64,000 nucleotides of DNA from Gallionella sp. (GCA_028687575.1 JAQTZW010000006.1:124001-188000), one strand, 5' to 3'. Positions 47,970 through 57,906 are shown, counted from the first letter of the stretch. Translations and numbers: made by a program. Notes: generated from the sequence alone by a model not told the origin.

Positions 47970-49457
47970 ATGAGTGCAAATCTGGAAACCGCCGCCAACC
48001 CCGAAACCCTGCGCCGCGTCGCCATTGACCCGGTGTCGCGCGTCGAGGGTCACGGCAAAGTCACCATCCTGCTGGACGACAAAAACAAGGTGCATCAGGT
48101 GCGCCTGCACATCGTCGAGTTTCGCGGCTTCGAAAAATTCATCCAGGGCCGCCCGTACTGGGAAGTGCCGGTGATGGTGCAGCGGCTGTGCGGCATCTGC
48201 CCGGTCAGCCATCATCTGGCCGCCAGCAAGGCGCTGGACGCCATCGTCGGCGCGAAACACCTGACGCCCACCGCCGAGAAGAACCGCCGGCTGATGCACT
48301 ACGGGCAGATCCTGCAATCGCATGCGCTGCATTTCTTCCACCTGTGTTCGCCCGACCTGTTGTTCGGCTTCGACAGCGACGTGAGCCAGCGCAACATCGT
48401 CGGGGTCGCTGCAAAATATCCCGAGACGGCCAAACGCGGCATCCTGCTGCGCAAATTCGGCCAGGAAGTGATCCGCCACACCGCCGGCAAGCGCGTGCAC
48501 GGCACAGGCTCGGTGCCCGGCGGCGTGAACAAGTCGCTGTCCATCGCCGAACGCGACGAACTGCTCAAGGACATCTACCAGATGGTGGCCTGGAGCCGCG
48601 ACGCGGTGCACATGGTCAAGGAACTGCATCACCAGAATCCCGAGCTGTACAACAGCTTCGGCGCGTTCCGCGCCAACTTCATGTCCATGGTCGGCTTCGA
48701 CGGCGGCATGGACCTCTACCACGGCAGGCTGAGGGGCCGCGACGAGAACGGCAACGTGCTGTTCGACGGCGTGGACTACCAGAACTACACCCAGTTGATC
48801 GAGGAAGAGGTGAAAAACTGGAGCTACATGAAGTTCCCCTACCTCAAATCACTGGGCAGGGAAAAAGGCTGGTATCGCGTAGGTCCGTTGTCGCGTGTGC
48901 AGAATTGCGACTTCATCCCCACCCCGCTGGCCGAGATCGAGCGCCGCGAGTTCGTGGCCTACAGCGGCGTGATGCCGATGCACGCCCCGCTGGGCTACCA
49001 CTGGGCGCGCATGATAGAGATGCTGCACGCCGCCGAGATGATCAAAGACCTGCTGCACGACGACGACATCACCGGCAGCGAATTGATGACCAGCGGCGAG
49101 CGCGGCTTCGAGGGCGTGGGCGTGATCGAAGCGCCGCGCGGCACGCTGATCCACCACTATCGCGTGGACGAAAACGACCTGGTGTCCATGTGCAACCTGA
49201 TCGTCTCCACCACCCACAACAATCAGGCGATGAACGAAGCGGTGCGCCGCGTGGCGGTGCAATACCTGCACGGTCACGAAGTCACCGAGGGCCTGCTCAA
49301 CCACATCGAAGTGGCGGTGCGCGCCTTCGACCCCTGCCTGTCCTGCGCCACCCACGCGCTGGGCAAGATGCCGTTGGAAGTGGAAGTGCTCGATCAAACC
49401 GGCCAGCGCCTGTCGGCACTGTCGCGCGGCGGCGACGGCACGATCTGCGACGGATGA
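47970..49457 (+). CDS. hoxH: NAD-reducing hydrogenase large subunit HoxH
   Basis: Carries the Ni-Fe active site that splits or forms H2. The N-terminal motif [13 protein letters not shown] provides C74 and C77; DPCLSCATH provides C456 and C459 and ends at H462. The remaining 33 residues (ALGKMPLEV...) are the peptide expected to be removed by HoxW after nickel insertion; I recall 24 in Ralstonia. [19 protein letters not shown] is the usual L0 start. 495 residues. Its stop overlaps hoxW by four bases. Clearly group 3d by operon and partner subunits. Confidence 0.97.
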   Translation: MSANLETAANPETLRRVAIDPVSRVEGHGKVTILLDDKNKVHQVRLHIVEFRGFEKFIQGRPYWEVPVMVQRLCGICPVSHHLAASKALDAIVGAKHLTPTAEKNRRLMHYGQILQSHALHFFHLCSPDLLFGFDSDVSQRNIVGVAAKYPETAKRGILLRKFGQEVIRHTAGKRVHGTGSVPGGVNKSLSIAERDELLKDIYQMVAWSRDAVHMVKELHHQNPELYNSFGAFRANFMSMVGFDGGMDLYHGRLRGRDENGNVLFDGVDYQNYTQLIEEEVKNWSYMKFPYLKSLGREKGWYRVGPLSRVQNCDFIPTPLAEIERREFVAYSGVMPMHAPLGYHWARMIEMLHAAEMIKDLLHDDDITGSELMTSGERGFEGVGVIEAPRGTLIHHYRVDENDLVSMCNLIVSTTHNNQAMNEAVRRVAVQYLHGHEVTEGLLNHIEVAVRAFDPCLSCATHALGKMPLEVEVLDQTGQRLSALSRGGDGTICDG

Positions 49458-50005
49458 CCGCAGCGACGCCCGCTCACCCACTCCCCAGCCAGACGCTGGT
49501 GTTCGCCATCGGCAACGAATCGCGTGGCGACGATGCGCTAGGGCCGCTGCTGCTACGCGGCCTGCAAGACTGGCTGAACGACACCCCCCTCGCCCCACAG
49601 GTCGAGTTGCTGGAAGACTTCCAGTTACAGATCGAACACGCGCTGGACCTGCAAGGCCGCCAGCGCGTGCTGTTCGTGGATGCCGGCATGGACACCGAAG
49701 CACCGTTCGCCTTCTATCGCATCGAGTCCAGCGCCGAACCCGTGCTGTACAGCCACGCCCTAGCGCCAACCGCCGTGCTGCAAGCCTACCGCCAGTTCTA
49801 CCGCGAAGAACCACCCGCAAGCTACGTGCTGTGCATCCGGGGGCAGAGCTTCGAACTGGGCGAGCCGCTGTCCCCCGAAGCCCAATCCCACCTCGCCGCC
49901 GCTCTGGATTTTGCCAGAAAGTTGCTGAACGACACCGCGAACTGGCCGGAACATTGCGATACCGCGCGACTCGCCAGCCCACAGACCGCTAGTCCGGGTG
50001 CATGA
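49454..50005 (+). CDS. hoxW: HoxH maturation endopeptidase HoxW
   Basis: A 183-residue nickel-dependent protease (family M52) that cleaves the C-terminal peptide of HoxH. LVFAIGNESRGDDALGPLLL holds the first metal ligand (Glu), VLFVDAGMD the Asp and YSHALAPTAVL the His. The ATG overlaps the hoxH stop (ATGA), ensuring co-translation. No hoxI follows, unlike in the Ralstonia operon. The longer frame covering the same end from 48188 is a shadow of hoxH. Confidence 0.93.
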   Translation: MTAATPAHPLPSQTLVFAIGNESRGDDALGPLLLRGLQDWLNDTPLAPQVELLEDFQLQIEHALDLQGRQRVLFVDAGMDTEAPFAFYRIESSAEPVLYSHALAPTAVLQAYRQFYREEPPASYVLCIRGQSFELGEPLSPEAQSHLAAALDFARKLLNDTANWPEHCDTARLASPQTASPGA

Positions 50006-50170
50006 CCCGGCGCAAGCAAAGCCCTACTGGGGTGAATCTATCGGGCTATAATGCCCCGCCCGGTTGCGTTTACGAACCAAGTCCAGCAGCAAACAGGGGC
50101 GCTGAATTTTCAGGAGTACGTGACACGTTTTGTTTGCAGTGTGTTTTTAATCAATAGGTTGAAGTGAAAC

Positions 50171-50242
50171 ATGACACCTTATACAGATCATCGGTTTTCT
50201 TATACAGAAGAAGTTCGGTCCATTACACGTTGGGCACCTTAA
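50171..50242 (+). pseudogene. Possible 5' remnant of a ferredoxin-NADP reductase (fpr) gene
   Basis: ATG 50171 opens 23 codons ending FSYTEEVRSITRWAP and then a stop. This matches from memory the beginning of betaproteobacterial ferredoxin-NADP+ reductases (a short tail, then V-SI-HWT/RW-P before LFSF). The similarity stops exactly where the defence genes' upstream region begins, so the gene may have been cut by their insertion. No 3' part is seen elsewhere in the window. It might instead be a leader peptide or chance. Confidence 0.4.
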
Positions 50243-50268
50243 GCTAAGTACTCCACGGTGATTACGAA

Positions 50269-52488
50269 ATGATCGAATCCATCACGATAGGCAGCGTCGC
50301 AACATTTCGAGACCCACCGGAGGTTTTGAACGGCCTATCCCAGTTCAATTATCTGTTCGGCTCGAACGGGACTGGAAAGACGACCGTTAGTCGCGTTATT
50401 GCGGACGAGGCCAACTTCCCCACTTGCAAGGTGGCGTGGAAGGACGGTACGAAATTGCAACCCTTGGTTTACAACCGCGACTTCTTAGAAAAGAACTTTT
50501 CCCCGTCTGTGGACCTGAAAGGCATCTTTACTCTCGGCGAGAAGCAAGCGGACACCCTAACAAAAATTGCAACTACCAAAGCAGACCTAGATGCTCTTAC
50601 GACCAAGATTGAATCGCTTACCTTGGGATTGCAGGGTGCAGACGGCGATGGCGGAAAGCGAAGTGAGTTGGCGGCTCTTGAGGCTGGATTAAAAGATATT
50701 TGCTGGGCGCAAAAGCAGAAACACGATGCAACTCTTCAGGGCGCATTCGAGGGGTATCGAGGTAGCTCGGAAAAGTTCAAGGCGAAAGTCGTTCAAGAGC
50801 TAACAGGCAATTCCGCAACCCTTGTCGCACTCTCGGACTTGCAGAAGAGAGCAGAAACGGTCTTCGGCCCCACGCCCACCGTAGCACCACTCACCCACTC
50901 CATCGAGACAGCCAATCTAATCGCCCATGAGGCGAACCCGATTCTGACGAAATGTGTAATTGGGAAGGATGACGTCGATATTGCTGCAATGATCAAAAAG
51001 CTCAGTAATAGCGACTGGGTTCGTGAGGGGCGCTCTTACTATGACGCAAATGAACAAGTTTGCCCATTTTGCCAACAAAGCACGACTGAAGCGTTTGCTC
51101 AGAGTCTGAATGAGTATTTCGATGAAGCATTTCTGGTTGATAGCAAAGCCATTGACGATTTGGCAACCAACTATGCGACTGATGCCGCTCGGGTTCAACA
51201 GCAAGTTGCGACGACCATTACAACCGCATCAAAGTTCCTCGATGCCGAAAAGCTAAAGACTGAGAAAGAACTTCTTGATTCAAAGATTACGATAAACCTC
51301 CAGCGCCTTGCCGCAAAGAAGAAGGAGGCAAGCCGGGTTGTTGAACTTGATTCAATCCAGAACATAGCGAAGGCAATCACTGCACTGGTTGATTCGGCCA
51401 ATGCGCTCGCGACCAGTCACAACAACATGGTCGCGAATCTCGCGAAGGAGCGCCAAACGCTGACGGCACAGGTTTGGAAATATGTGCTCGAGGAGCTAAA
51501 GGCAGACCTCACGTCTTATAAGGCAAAGCGTGATGCCTTGAACAAGGCAATCGAAGCTATGACTGCGCAGATTGCTTCGACGACAGCAGACAAGCTAAAG
51601 AAAGCGGCAGAGATTCGTGAACTCGAAAAACAGACGACGAGTGTGCAGCCAACGGTCGATGCAATTAACGCACTACTGTCATCGTTTGGCTTTCAGGGGT
51701 TCTCTCTTGCTATAGCAGCGAGTGGGACATCTTACAAACTGGTACGGCCTGATGGCTTAGATGCCAAAACAACTCTAAGCGAAGGAGAGAGGACATTCGT
51801 CACGTTCCTCTACTTTTATCACCTGCTCAAGGGAAGCGAATCAGAGAGCGGAATAAGTACTGACAGAATCGTTGTCTTCGATGACCCGGTTTCGAGTCTC
51901 GATAGCGATATTCTGTTCATTGTCGGAAGTCTGATCAAAAGGCTCCTCGACGAAGTACGGGCTGAAACGGGCCATATCAAACAAGTATTTGTCTTGACCC
52001 ACAATGTCTACTTCCACAAAGAGGTGACGTTCAATCCGAAGCGCAGCAACGGAGCTATGAATGAAGAGACATTTTGGATCGTTCGGAAGCCTGGCTTGAC
52101 GTCGAACATAGTCAAGCATCCCTGCAATCCGATCAATACCTCCTACGACCTTCTTTGGTCGGAGGTCAGGCGCTCTGATCATTCACATCTCACGATTCAA
52201 AATACTCTCCGCCGCATTCTTGAGAACTACTTCAAGTTCTTTGGCGGAGTGGATCCAAAAGAAATTTGCAGCAAGTTCGCCGGGAAGGAACAACTCATAT
52301 GCAATACATTGCTATCGTGGATCAATGACGGCTCACACTACGCGCAAGATGATCTATACATGTCGATTGACGAGTCAGCGGTCAATACGTATCTGAACGT
52401 CTTCAGGGGAATCTTCGAAAAGTCGGGACACTTGGCGCACTACAAAATGATGATGGGCGACGCCTTTGAGGAAAGCTTTAGTGCATAA
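50269..52488 (+). CDS. RloC/PrrC-like ATPase, candidate anticodon nuclease
   Basis: A 739-residue AAA_13-type protein. Walker A is GSNGTGKT (31-38); a coiled-coil middle carries a zinc-hook-like CPFC (265-268), as in RloC and Rad50; the ABC signature is LSEGE (503-507), Walker B IVVFDDPVSSLD (534-545) and the switch LTHN (576-579). The C-terminal domain has R648-x3-E652 (LRRILENYF) and H690 (WINDGSHY), the spacing style of the PrrC/RloC nuclease triad. Such proteins cut tRNA after phage attack. GC is lower than in the adjoining hox genes. It is followed 100 bases later by a deoxyribosyltransferase/TIR-like gene. Confidence 0.8.
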   Translation: MIESITIGSVATFRDPPEVLNGLSQFNYLFGSNGTGKTTVSRVIADEANFPTCKVAWKDGTKLQPLVYNRDFLEKNFSPSVDLKGIFTLGEKQADTLTKIATTKADLDALTTKIESLTLGLQGADGDGGKRSELAALEAGLKDICWAQKQKHDATLQGAFEGYRGSSEKFKAKVVQELTGNSATLVALSDLQKRAETVFGPTPTVAPLTHSIETANLIAHEANPILTKCVIGKDDVDIAAMIKKLSNSDWVREGRSYYDANEQVCPFCQQSTTEAFAQSLNEYFDEAFLVDSKAIDDLATNYATDAARVQQQVATTITTASKFLDAEKLKTEKELLDSKITINLQRLAAKKKEASRVVELDSIQNIAKAITALVDSANALATSHNNMVANLAKERQTLTAQVWKYVLEELKADLTSYKAKRDALNKAIEAMTAQIASTTADKLKKAAEIRELEKQTTSVQPTVDAINALLSSFGFQGFSLAIAASGTSYKLVRPDGLDAKTTLSEGERTFVTFLYFYHLLKGSESESGISTDRIVVFDDPVSSLDSDILFIVGSLIKRLLDEVRAETGHIKQVFVLTHNVYFHKEVTFNPKRSNGAMNEETFWIVRKPGLTSNIVKHPCNPINTSYDLLWSEVRRSDHSHLTIQNTLRRILENYFKFFGGVDPKEICSKFAGKEQLICNTLLSWINDGSHYAQDDLYMSIDESAVNTYLNVFRGIFEKSGHLAHYKMMMGDAFEESFSA

Positions 52489-52590
52489 GGTGTCCCAACA
52501 GGTGCCCAACCCAGCAGTCCACCGGACGCGGCGCGATAAAGCCGCGCCAGTAACTTTCACGTTAGCCTGCTCAACCACAAGGAGTCATAG

Positions 52591-53709
52591 ATGTTAGATA
52601 GCAATGACGCGAACAGCAAACCAGAAGGTGCGCCCATTCACACTTCGGGCCACGACCGCCATTGCTTTATTGTCATGCCATTTGGTCGAGACCCTTCCGA
52701 ACAAAAGTGGTTTCGCGGATGGTATGAAGTAGTAATTCGTCCGGCGGTTATCGAAGCTGGCTACGATCCAAAACTGGCAGCTGCAGAGGAACAGCCCGGA
52801 GCGATCAATGACGAAATCCGCACTCACCTCGCACTCGACCCAATGGTTGTGGTGGACTTGGGAGGCGCTGAGCCTGAAGATGAGCCCAACCCAAACGTCA
52901 TGTATGAGTTGGGGATACGCCACGCCCTTGGGCTACCGTTGGTAATAATGGCTTGGAAAGGTCAACGGCTGCCCTTTGATGTAAGCAATCAGCGCGTTAT
53001 TACTGAAGACCGTGACTTAGTTGATCTTGAATCGAATAAGAAAAAGCTGATCACATTCATTCATGCAGCGCAACAGGGAAAATACTACAGACCAATGGAT
53101 GCTGTTGGTCGCCTTGCGACAATACAGGCGGCGTCAGAGTCGCTTGGAGAAGATTCATTGCTTCGTGCATTGGTTCAGGAGATACATGATCTGCGCACGA
53201 CTGTTGTTCAATCCGCAACGTATAGAGGATCGCGCAAATCGCATGGGAGCGCACCTACGATCAAGAAACTCATCCGAGGAAAGGTTTTCCGAAGAGATCT
53301 GTACCCGCACTTTGTCAGTCTTGGTGGTGACGGCTCTTCATGGGCGCGAGTACTTCGAACCACCCCAACATCTGATGAGTTTGAGCAAATGAATACATGG
53401 GGCAGTGATGATTGGAAAGACTACATTGCGATTCGTTGGAAAGAAATCAGCGAGGAATTGGCTGCATCAGGTATCCAACGGCCACCGACCGGATTAGATG
53501 CGGAACTGTTAGCTGCGGTAAAGGAGCTATTACCCCCTCAACCTTGGCCATCTGGAGTGCATAAAGAGGTCGCAGAAAAAGTGGGGCTCACGAATGGACA
53601 AGTGGCTAAATACATCAAGGAGCTAATTCGACGAGGCGATTTTGTGGAGCAAGTTGATGGCGAGTTGTTTACCACAGAAGCAGGCCAACCCATCACATCA
53701 GCCATGTAG
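52591..53709 (+). CDS. TIR/nucleoside deoxyribosyltransferase-like protein with a C-terminal winged helix
   Basis: A 372-residue protein. Residues 23-130 form a Rossmann-like domain with CFIVMPFGRDPSEQKW, AINDEIRTHL, MVVVDLGG and PNPNVMYELGIRHALGLPLV, the pattern of the nucleoside 2-deoxyribosyltransferase/TIR-like superfamily, whose members often cleave nucleotides or NAD+ in defence. After a linker, residues about 318-362 look like a winged helix (HKEVAEKVGLTNGQVAKYIK, GDFVEQVDGELF). The Shine-Dalgarno is AAGGAG. Its composition matches the RloC-like gene, so the two probably arrived together. Substrate unknown. Confidence 0.7.
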   Translation: MLDSNDANSKPEGAPIHTSGHDRHCFIVMPFGRDPSEQKWFRGWYEVVIRPAVIEAGYDPKLAAAEEQPGAINDEIRTHLALDPMVVVDLGGAEPEDEPNPNVMYELGIRHALGLPLVIMAWKGQRLPFDVSNQRVITEDRDLVDLESNKKKLITFIHAAQQGKYYRPMDAVGRLATIQAASESLGEDSLLRALVQEIHDLRTTVVQSATYRGSRKSHGSAPTIKKLIRGKVFRRDLYPHFVSLGGDGSSWARVLRTTPTSDEFEQMNTWGSDDWKDYIAIRWKEISEELAASGIQRPPTGLDAELLAAVKELLPPQPWPSGVHKEVAEKVGLTNGQVAKYIKELIRRGDFVEQVDGELFTTEAGQPITSAM

Positions 53710-53720
53710 CCCGAGTAGCT

Positions 53721-53742
53721 CCGATTAGCACAGCGTAATCGG
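53721..53742. repeat. CGATTAGCACAGCGTAATCG repeat, first copy
   Basis: A 22-base imperfect palindrome (CCGATTA / TAATCGG) just after the TIR-like gene. Its 20-base core recurs in inverted orientation at 54025-54044. Confidence 0.7.
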
Positions 53743-53771
53743 AGGGTTGCCTGAGCAGGCTTACCAACCGT

Positions 53772-54013
53772 TTCAGTCTGAAGCCTCGATACGGCATCAG
53801 CCCAGTTGTTGCAGCACGTCACGGGTGGCGGTGATGGTCTTGCGGAAGGCCTGATAGATGTCAGGGTCGCTTTGCCCCTTGCGCAACAGGTCGTCCAGCG
53901 ACACGGCGGCCTTGTAGAGCGCGGTGGCGCCGACGCTGCCCGCCGTGCCCTTGATGGTGTGGGAATGATGATGCGCCGCCGTAAAGTCGCCACGCTGCAA
54001 CGCTTCGTCCAGT
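53772..54013 (-). pseudogene. Duplicated fragment of the histidine kinase's HPt domain
   Basis: 242 bases that closely match 54133-54374, the 3' end of the hybrid kinase gene, 361 bases away, with only scattered substitutions. The fragment encodes [20 protein letters not shown] and runs to the same LQQLG stop, but has no proper start (TTG only) and lacks the domain's N-terminal helix. The phospho-accepting His is preserved, so a stray HPt peptide is conceivable but unlikely. Confidence 0.75.
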
Positions 54014-54021
54014 TGCCATTC

Positions 54022-54047
54022 GTGCGATTACGCTGTGCTAATCGCAC
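54022..54047. repeat. CGATTACGCTGTGCTAATCG repeat, inverted second copy
   Basis: GTGCGATTA and TAATCGCAC form the arms. The core is the exact reverse complement of that at 53722-53741. It lies at the junction between the duplicated HPt fragment and about 119 bases of unrelated sequence (54014-54132) with no gene. Confidence 0.7.
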
Positions 54048-54157
54048 CTACGCAGCGAATCGCGGGTATGACGCGCTTCTTTATTGCTGCCGGGGCAGGA
54101 ATCGCACCGGCGGTTTCCATTGCACCGACCAGTTCAGTCTGAAGCCTCGATACGCCG

Positions 54158-56491
54158 TCAGCCCAGTTGTTGCAGCACGTCACGGGTGGCGGTGAGGGTC
54201 TGGCGGAAGGCCTGATAGATGCCGGGGTCGCTCTGTCCCTGACGCAACAGGTCGTCCAGCGACACGGCGGCCTTGTAGAGCGCGGTGGCGCCGACGCTGC
54301 CCGCCGTGCCCTTGATGGTGTGGGAATGGTGATGCGCCGCCGTAAAATCGCCACGCTGCAACGCTTCGTCCAGTGCGGCGACGGTGTCATCCAGACTGTC
54401 GCGGAAGCCTTGCAGCAGTTCCAGCAGCACCACTTCATCGCCGTCCAGCATGGAGCGTATCTCGCCCAGATCAAAGTCCGGCAATTCGAGCAAACCGGCC
54501 GCCTTGCCGCCTGCGCTGCCCGCCGTCTCGACTGCGACCGGCGCATCACGTGGCGCGATCTTTATCCACCTGTTCAGCACGTCTATCAGTTCGTGCGGCT
54601 TGACCGGTTTGGAAGCGAAATCGTTCATGCCGCATGCCGTGCAGCTGTCGCGTTCCTGCTGGGTGACGCCGGCGGTCAGCGCGATCACCGGCAGCGCATC
54701 GTAGCGGGGTTGGCTGCGGATGATGCGGGTGGCTTCCACGCCGCCCATCTCGGGCATGTGGATGTCCATCAGCACCGCGTCGAAATCACCAGACTCCAGC
54801 AAACGCAACGCTTCCTTGCCGTTATCGGCCAGCGTGACCCCGATGCCGGACAGTTGCAAAAACTCCCTGACCACCTGCTGGTTGATGCGATTGTCCTCGG
54901 CCACCAGGATGCGCGCGCCCTGCAACGCCTTGCCGAGAGTACGCAGATCGTCGCCCAGTGCGCCGGCCTTGCGACGACCTGGCAGGTGACCGGCCTCGCG
55001 ATAGGTCGCAGCCGAAACCACTCCCAGACGCAGCATGAAACTGAAGGTCGTACCCACGCCGGGGGCGCTCTCGACCGCGAATTCGCTGTCCATCAGGCTG
55101 GCCAGTTTGTGGCTGATGGCAAGGCCGAGTCCGGTTCCGCCGAAACGCCGGGTGATCGAGGCGTCGGCCTGACTGAAAGGCTGGAACAGTTTGGCCTGTT
55201 CTTCGGGCGACATGCCGATGCCGTTGTCCTGCACGCTGAAGCGTATGGCGGCCTGCCCGGCCTCGACGCCCAGCAACTCCAGACGCACCCGGACACCGCC
55301 CCGGCTGGTGAATTTGATGGCATTGCCGACCAGATTGGCGAGTATCTGCTGGATGCGCAGCGCGTCACCGCTCAACTGCACCGGCATGTCGGGCGGGACT
55401 TCCAGTTCAAGCTCCAGCCCTTTTTGCTCGGCGCGTGCCGAAAACATGTTGTAGAGATTGTCCAGCAGCATGGCGAGGTTGAACTCTGCGCACTCGATGC
55501 CGAGCATGCCGGCCTCGATCTTGGAGAAATCCAGAATGTCGTTGAGGATGCCCAGCAGGCTCTCGGACGAGACATGGATCTTGTCCAGGTAGTCGCGCAC
55601 CTCGTCCGGTACGTCCTTGTTCAGCGCCAGCTGCGAAAGTCCGATGATGGCATTCATCGGCGTGCGTATCTCGTGGCTCATGTTGGCCAGGAACATGCCC
55701 TTGGCCTGATTGGCGCGGTCGGCCTCTGCCTTGGCGGCGATCGCCTCGCGTTCGGCGGTCACGCGCGCGGTGACATCGTTGCAGGAATAGACGCGCCCCA
55801 GGGTCGCCTGCTGCGGGCAGGATTTCAGCTCGAATATCTTGCCGCTGGTCAACGTGATGGTGACGGCATGCTCCCCCTCGCTGGTATCGGCAAAGAACGC
55901 GCGCAACGCCTCCCCGTCCAGCGCAAAAAGAAACAGATGCTCCAGCACGGCCTGATCGTTGGCCGAAAGCAGCAACTCGGGCGGAATCCCCCACATCTGC
56001 GAGAAACGGTGATTCATGCCTTCGATGGCGCCCAGACCGGATATCGCCAGAATGCCATCGGCGGTGGACTCCAGCGTGGATTTCAGCCGTGCGGACATGT
56101 TTGCCAGCGCGTCTTCGTCATGCAGCCGGCGGGTGATGTCACTGGCGGCGATCAGCACGAACTGGCGGCCTTCCGCCTCGCAACGGGAGATGTTCTTCTC
56201 TATCGTCATCAGCGTGCCGTCCACCCGCTGGAATTCGCTCTCGGCATTCTCCAGCAACGCAATGTTGCCGCCCGCGACGTCCTGCCAATAGAACATGCCG
56301 GCGATGCCGGTCTCGATGGCTTCGATGGACATGCCTGTCATGGCTGCATGATCGTAGCCCAACAGATGGCAGACCTGCGTATTGGCAGCGACCACCGTCA
56401 GGGTGGCGGCATCCACCGCCAGCAACATCTCGTTGCAATGGTCTACCAAGGCCTTTGCCAGCAGGGATTTGAGCAGGTCGGTTTGACTCAT
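54158..56491 (-). CDS. Hybrid sensor histidine kinase (PAS-PAS-HisKA-HATPase-REC-HPt)
   Basis: A 777-residue cytoplasmic hybrid kinase. Two PAS domains (about 15-125 and 135-250) precede the HisKA helix [20 protein letters not shown] (His near 270). The ATPase has an N-box ([12 protein letters not shown]) and [11 protein letters not shown] with [10 protein letters not shown]. The receiver domain begins [12 protein letters not shown] with the phospho-Asp in [13 protein letters not shown]. The C-terminal HPt domain carries [17 protein letters not shown] at 56491, eight bases after the HD-GYP stop, gives a natural N-terminus; the frame is open to 56533. It is co-oriented with the HD-GYP gene, suggesting a joint signalling unit. 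Confidence 0.92.
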   Translation of the reverse strand: MSQTDLLKSLLAKALVDHCNEMLLAVDAATLTVVAANTQVCHLLGYDHAAMTGMSIEAIETGIAGMFYWQDVAGGNIALLENAESEFQRVDGTLMTIEKNISRCEAEGRQFVLIAASDITRRLHDEDALANMSARLKSTLESTADGILAISGLGAIEGMNHRFSQMWGIPPELLLSANDQAVLEHLFLFALDGEALRAFFADTSEGEHAVTITLTSGKIFELKSCPQQATLGRVYSCNDVTARVTAEREAIAAKAEADRANQAKGMFLANMSHEIRTPMNAIIGLSQLALNKDVPDEVRDYLDKIHVSSESLLGILNDILDFSKIEAGMLGIECAEFNLAMLLDNLYNMFSARAEQKGLELELEVPPDMPVQLSGDALRIQQILANLVGNAIKFTSRGGVRVRLELLGVEAGQAAIRFSVQDNGIGMSPEEQAKLFQPFSQADASITRRFGGTGLGLAISHKLASLMDSEFAVESAPGVGTTFSFMLRLGVVSAATYREAGHLPGRRKAGALGDDLRTLGKALQGARILVAEDNRINQQVVREFLQLSGIGVTLADNGKEALRLLESGDFDAVLMDIHMPEMGGVEATRIIRSQPRYDALPVIALTAGVTQQERDSCTACGMNDFASKPVKPHELIDVLNRWIKIAPRDAPVAVETAGSAGGKAAGLLELPDFDLGEIRSMLDGDEVVLLELLQGFRDSLDDTVAALDEALQRGDFTAAHHHSHTIKGTAGSVGATALYKAAVSLDDLLRQGQSDPGIYQAFRQTLTATRDVLQQLG

Positions 56492-56498
56492 GGCTGTG

Positions 56499-57764
56499 TC
56501 AATTCTTGGTCGCGTCGAAGAAGTAGGTCGCACGCTTCCTCGGACTCAGATAGGAATACACATCGGCAGGCAACAATGCCGGACGGATCGCCTTGCTGAT
56601 ATTGACATCGGGCAAGGCCTCCAGATCCAACAAGATGGCTTCTTCCTTGGGTACGTCGGGATCATAGATCAGCAGCGTGGGCCGGAGCGACTTGCCGGAG
56701 GCAACCGAAACCACTATGCCCAGCGTGCCGTTGGACAGGCTGACGATGCTGCCGGGTGGATAAACCCCCATGAAGCGGATGAAGGCCTGCAACATCTTCG
56801 CGTTCAGCTTGGTGCGGTACTGAGAATAGAGTGTGGAAAGCGCCTCATGCGGGGTCAGCGCCTGCGCCGGATTGATCGGGTTACACAGGTTGTCGTACAG
56901 ATTGATGATGCAGACCAGTTGCGCCAGCAGCGAAATCTTGTCCTGCGTCAGGCGATTGGGGTAGCCCGTACCGTCCACGAATTCATGGTGTTGCGCCACA
57001 ATGGCCAGCACCGCCGGATCGAGCTTCGCATTGCGACCGATCTTCTCGCCGTAGTTGACGTGTTCCTGCAAAAAGGATTTCTCCGCTGCCGTGAGCGGGT
57101 CGGTCTTCAAGGTGACCTTGGTCGGTATCTCGACTTTGCCGATATCGTGAAACAAACAGCCCATACCGATCTGCTTGATCTCGGCGGGCGGCACTTTCAT
57201 CTCCTTGGCTATCATGGTCGCCAGCACCGACACATTGATGGCATGGACGTAGATCTCTTCACCCGCCAGCTTGTCGGAAAGCGCGAACAACACCGTGCTG
57301 TCTTCCTGCAACAGTATCTTCATAAAGCCGTCCATCACCTGATGGGCGGATTCCACGCAGGCAGCCGGTCTGGCAAAGATGTCGGTATTGATGGCGCGTA
57401 TTGTTTTGGCCGCCTCGGCGACGATCTTCTGGCATTCGTGCACCTTTGCCCGATGCCGCTCGGAACGCTCCTTGCTCTGCTGCTTCTCGGCCAGCATGGC
57501 CGCTACTGCGGGGTCAGTCGCGGCGACAGCAGGATGTTCGACCGACTGATGGGGGGCCTGGACCAGCGGATGAACATCGCTGTCTGCCGGACTGTAGCGG
57601 ATATTCCTGATGCCGAGCGCGCGGATGGTGTGGATCTGCTCCTCGGACTTGATCTTGAAGCGATTAAGCGGAAACGGGTGAGCCATCCAGCCCAAGTCTA
57701 TGAAAACATACATGCCTGGCTGCAAACTGTCGGTATCAACCGTGATTATCTCTTCACTGCCCAC
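56499..57764 (-). CDS. HD-GYP domain c-di-GMP phosphodiesterase
   Basis: A 421-residue protein. A DUF3391-like N-terminal region (about 10-125, with LQPGMYVFIDLGWMAHPFPL) precedes the HD-GYP domain with GCLFHDIGKVEIP (about 205-218) and IVAQHHEFVDGTGYPNRL, where the GYP motif is intact. It probably hydrolyses c-di-GMP and may regulate or be regulated by the downstream hybrid kinase. It starts with GTG behind a GGGGGAT ribosome site. This is typical of two-gene signalling cassettes in Gallionellaceae-type genomes (inference). Confidence 0.93.
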   Translation of the reverse strand: MGSEEIITVDTDSLQPGMYVFIDLGWMAHPFPLNRFKIKSEEQIHTIRALGIRNIRYSPADSDVHPLVQAPHQSVEHPAVAATDPAVAAMLAEKQQSKERSERHRAKVHECQKIVAEAAKTIRAINTDIFARPAACVESAHQVMDGFMKILLQEDSTVLFALSDKLAGEEIYVHAINVSVLATMIAKEMKVPPAEIKQIGMGCLFHDIGKVEIPTKVTLKTDPLTAAEKSFLQEHVNYGEKIGRNAKLDPAVLAIVAQHHEFVDGTGYPNRLTQDKISLLAQLVCIINLYDNLCNPINPAQALTPHEALSTLYSQYRTKLNAKMLQAFIRFMGVYPPGSIVSLSNGTLGIVVSVASGKSLRPTLLIYDPDVPKEEAILLDLEALPDVNISKAIRPALLPADVYSYLSPRKRATYFFDATKN

Positions 57765-57906
57765 TTATCCCCCGCTTTCCAATATGCGCGACATCCAGCC
57801 CGCTTTGCGATTGAAGTTGACCATATTGCCAACTCCGACCTTCACACGCGAGTTATCGGCAACAGCGCCGAAATGATGAGGGTTATGAGAGACCGAATAC
57901 CAGTCG

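Noticed and set aside
48188-50005. 605-codon frame overlapping hoxH and containing hoxW
   Set aside because: Only the last 183 codons are the real HoxW protein; the upstream part is an Arg/His-rich shadow of hoxH.
54167-56599. 810-codon open frame on the plus strand opposite the hybrid kinase
   Set aside because: Antisense to a gene whose domains are all recognisable; no ribosome site or family pattern.
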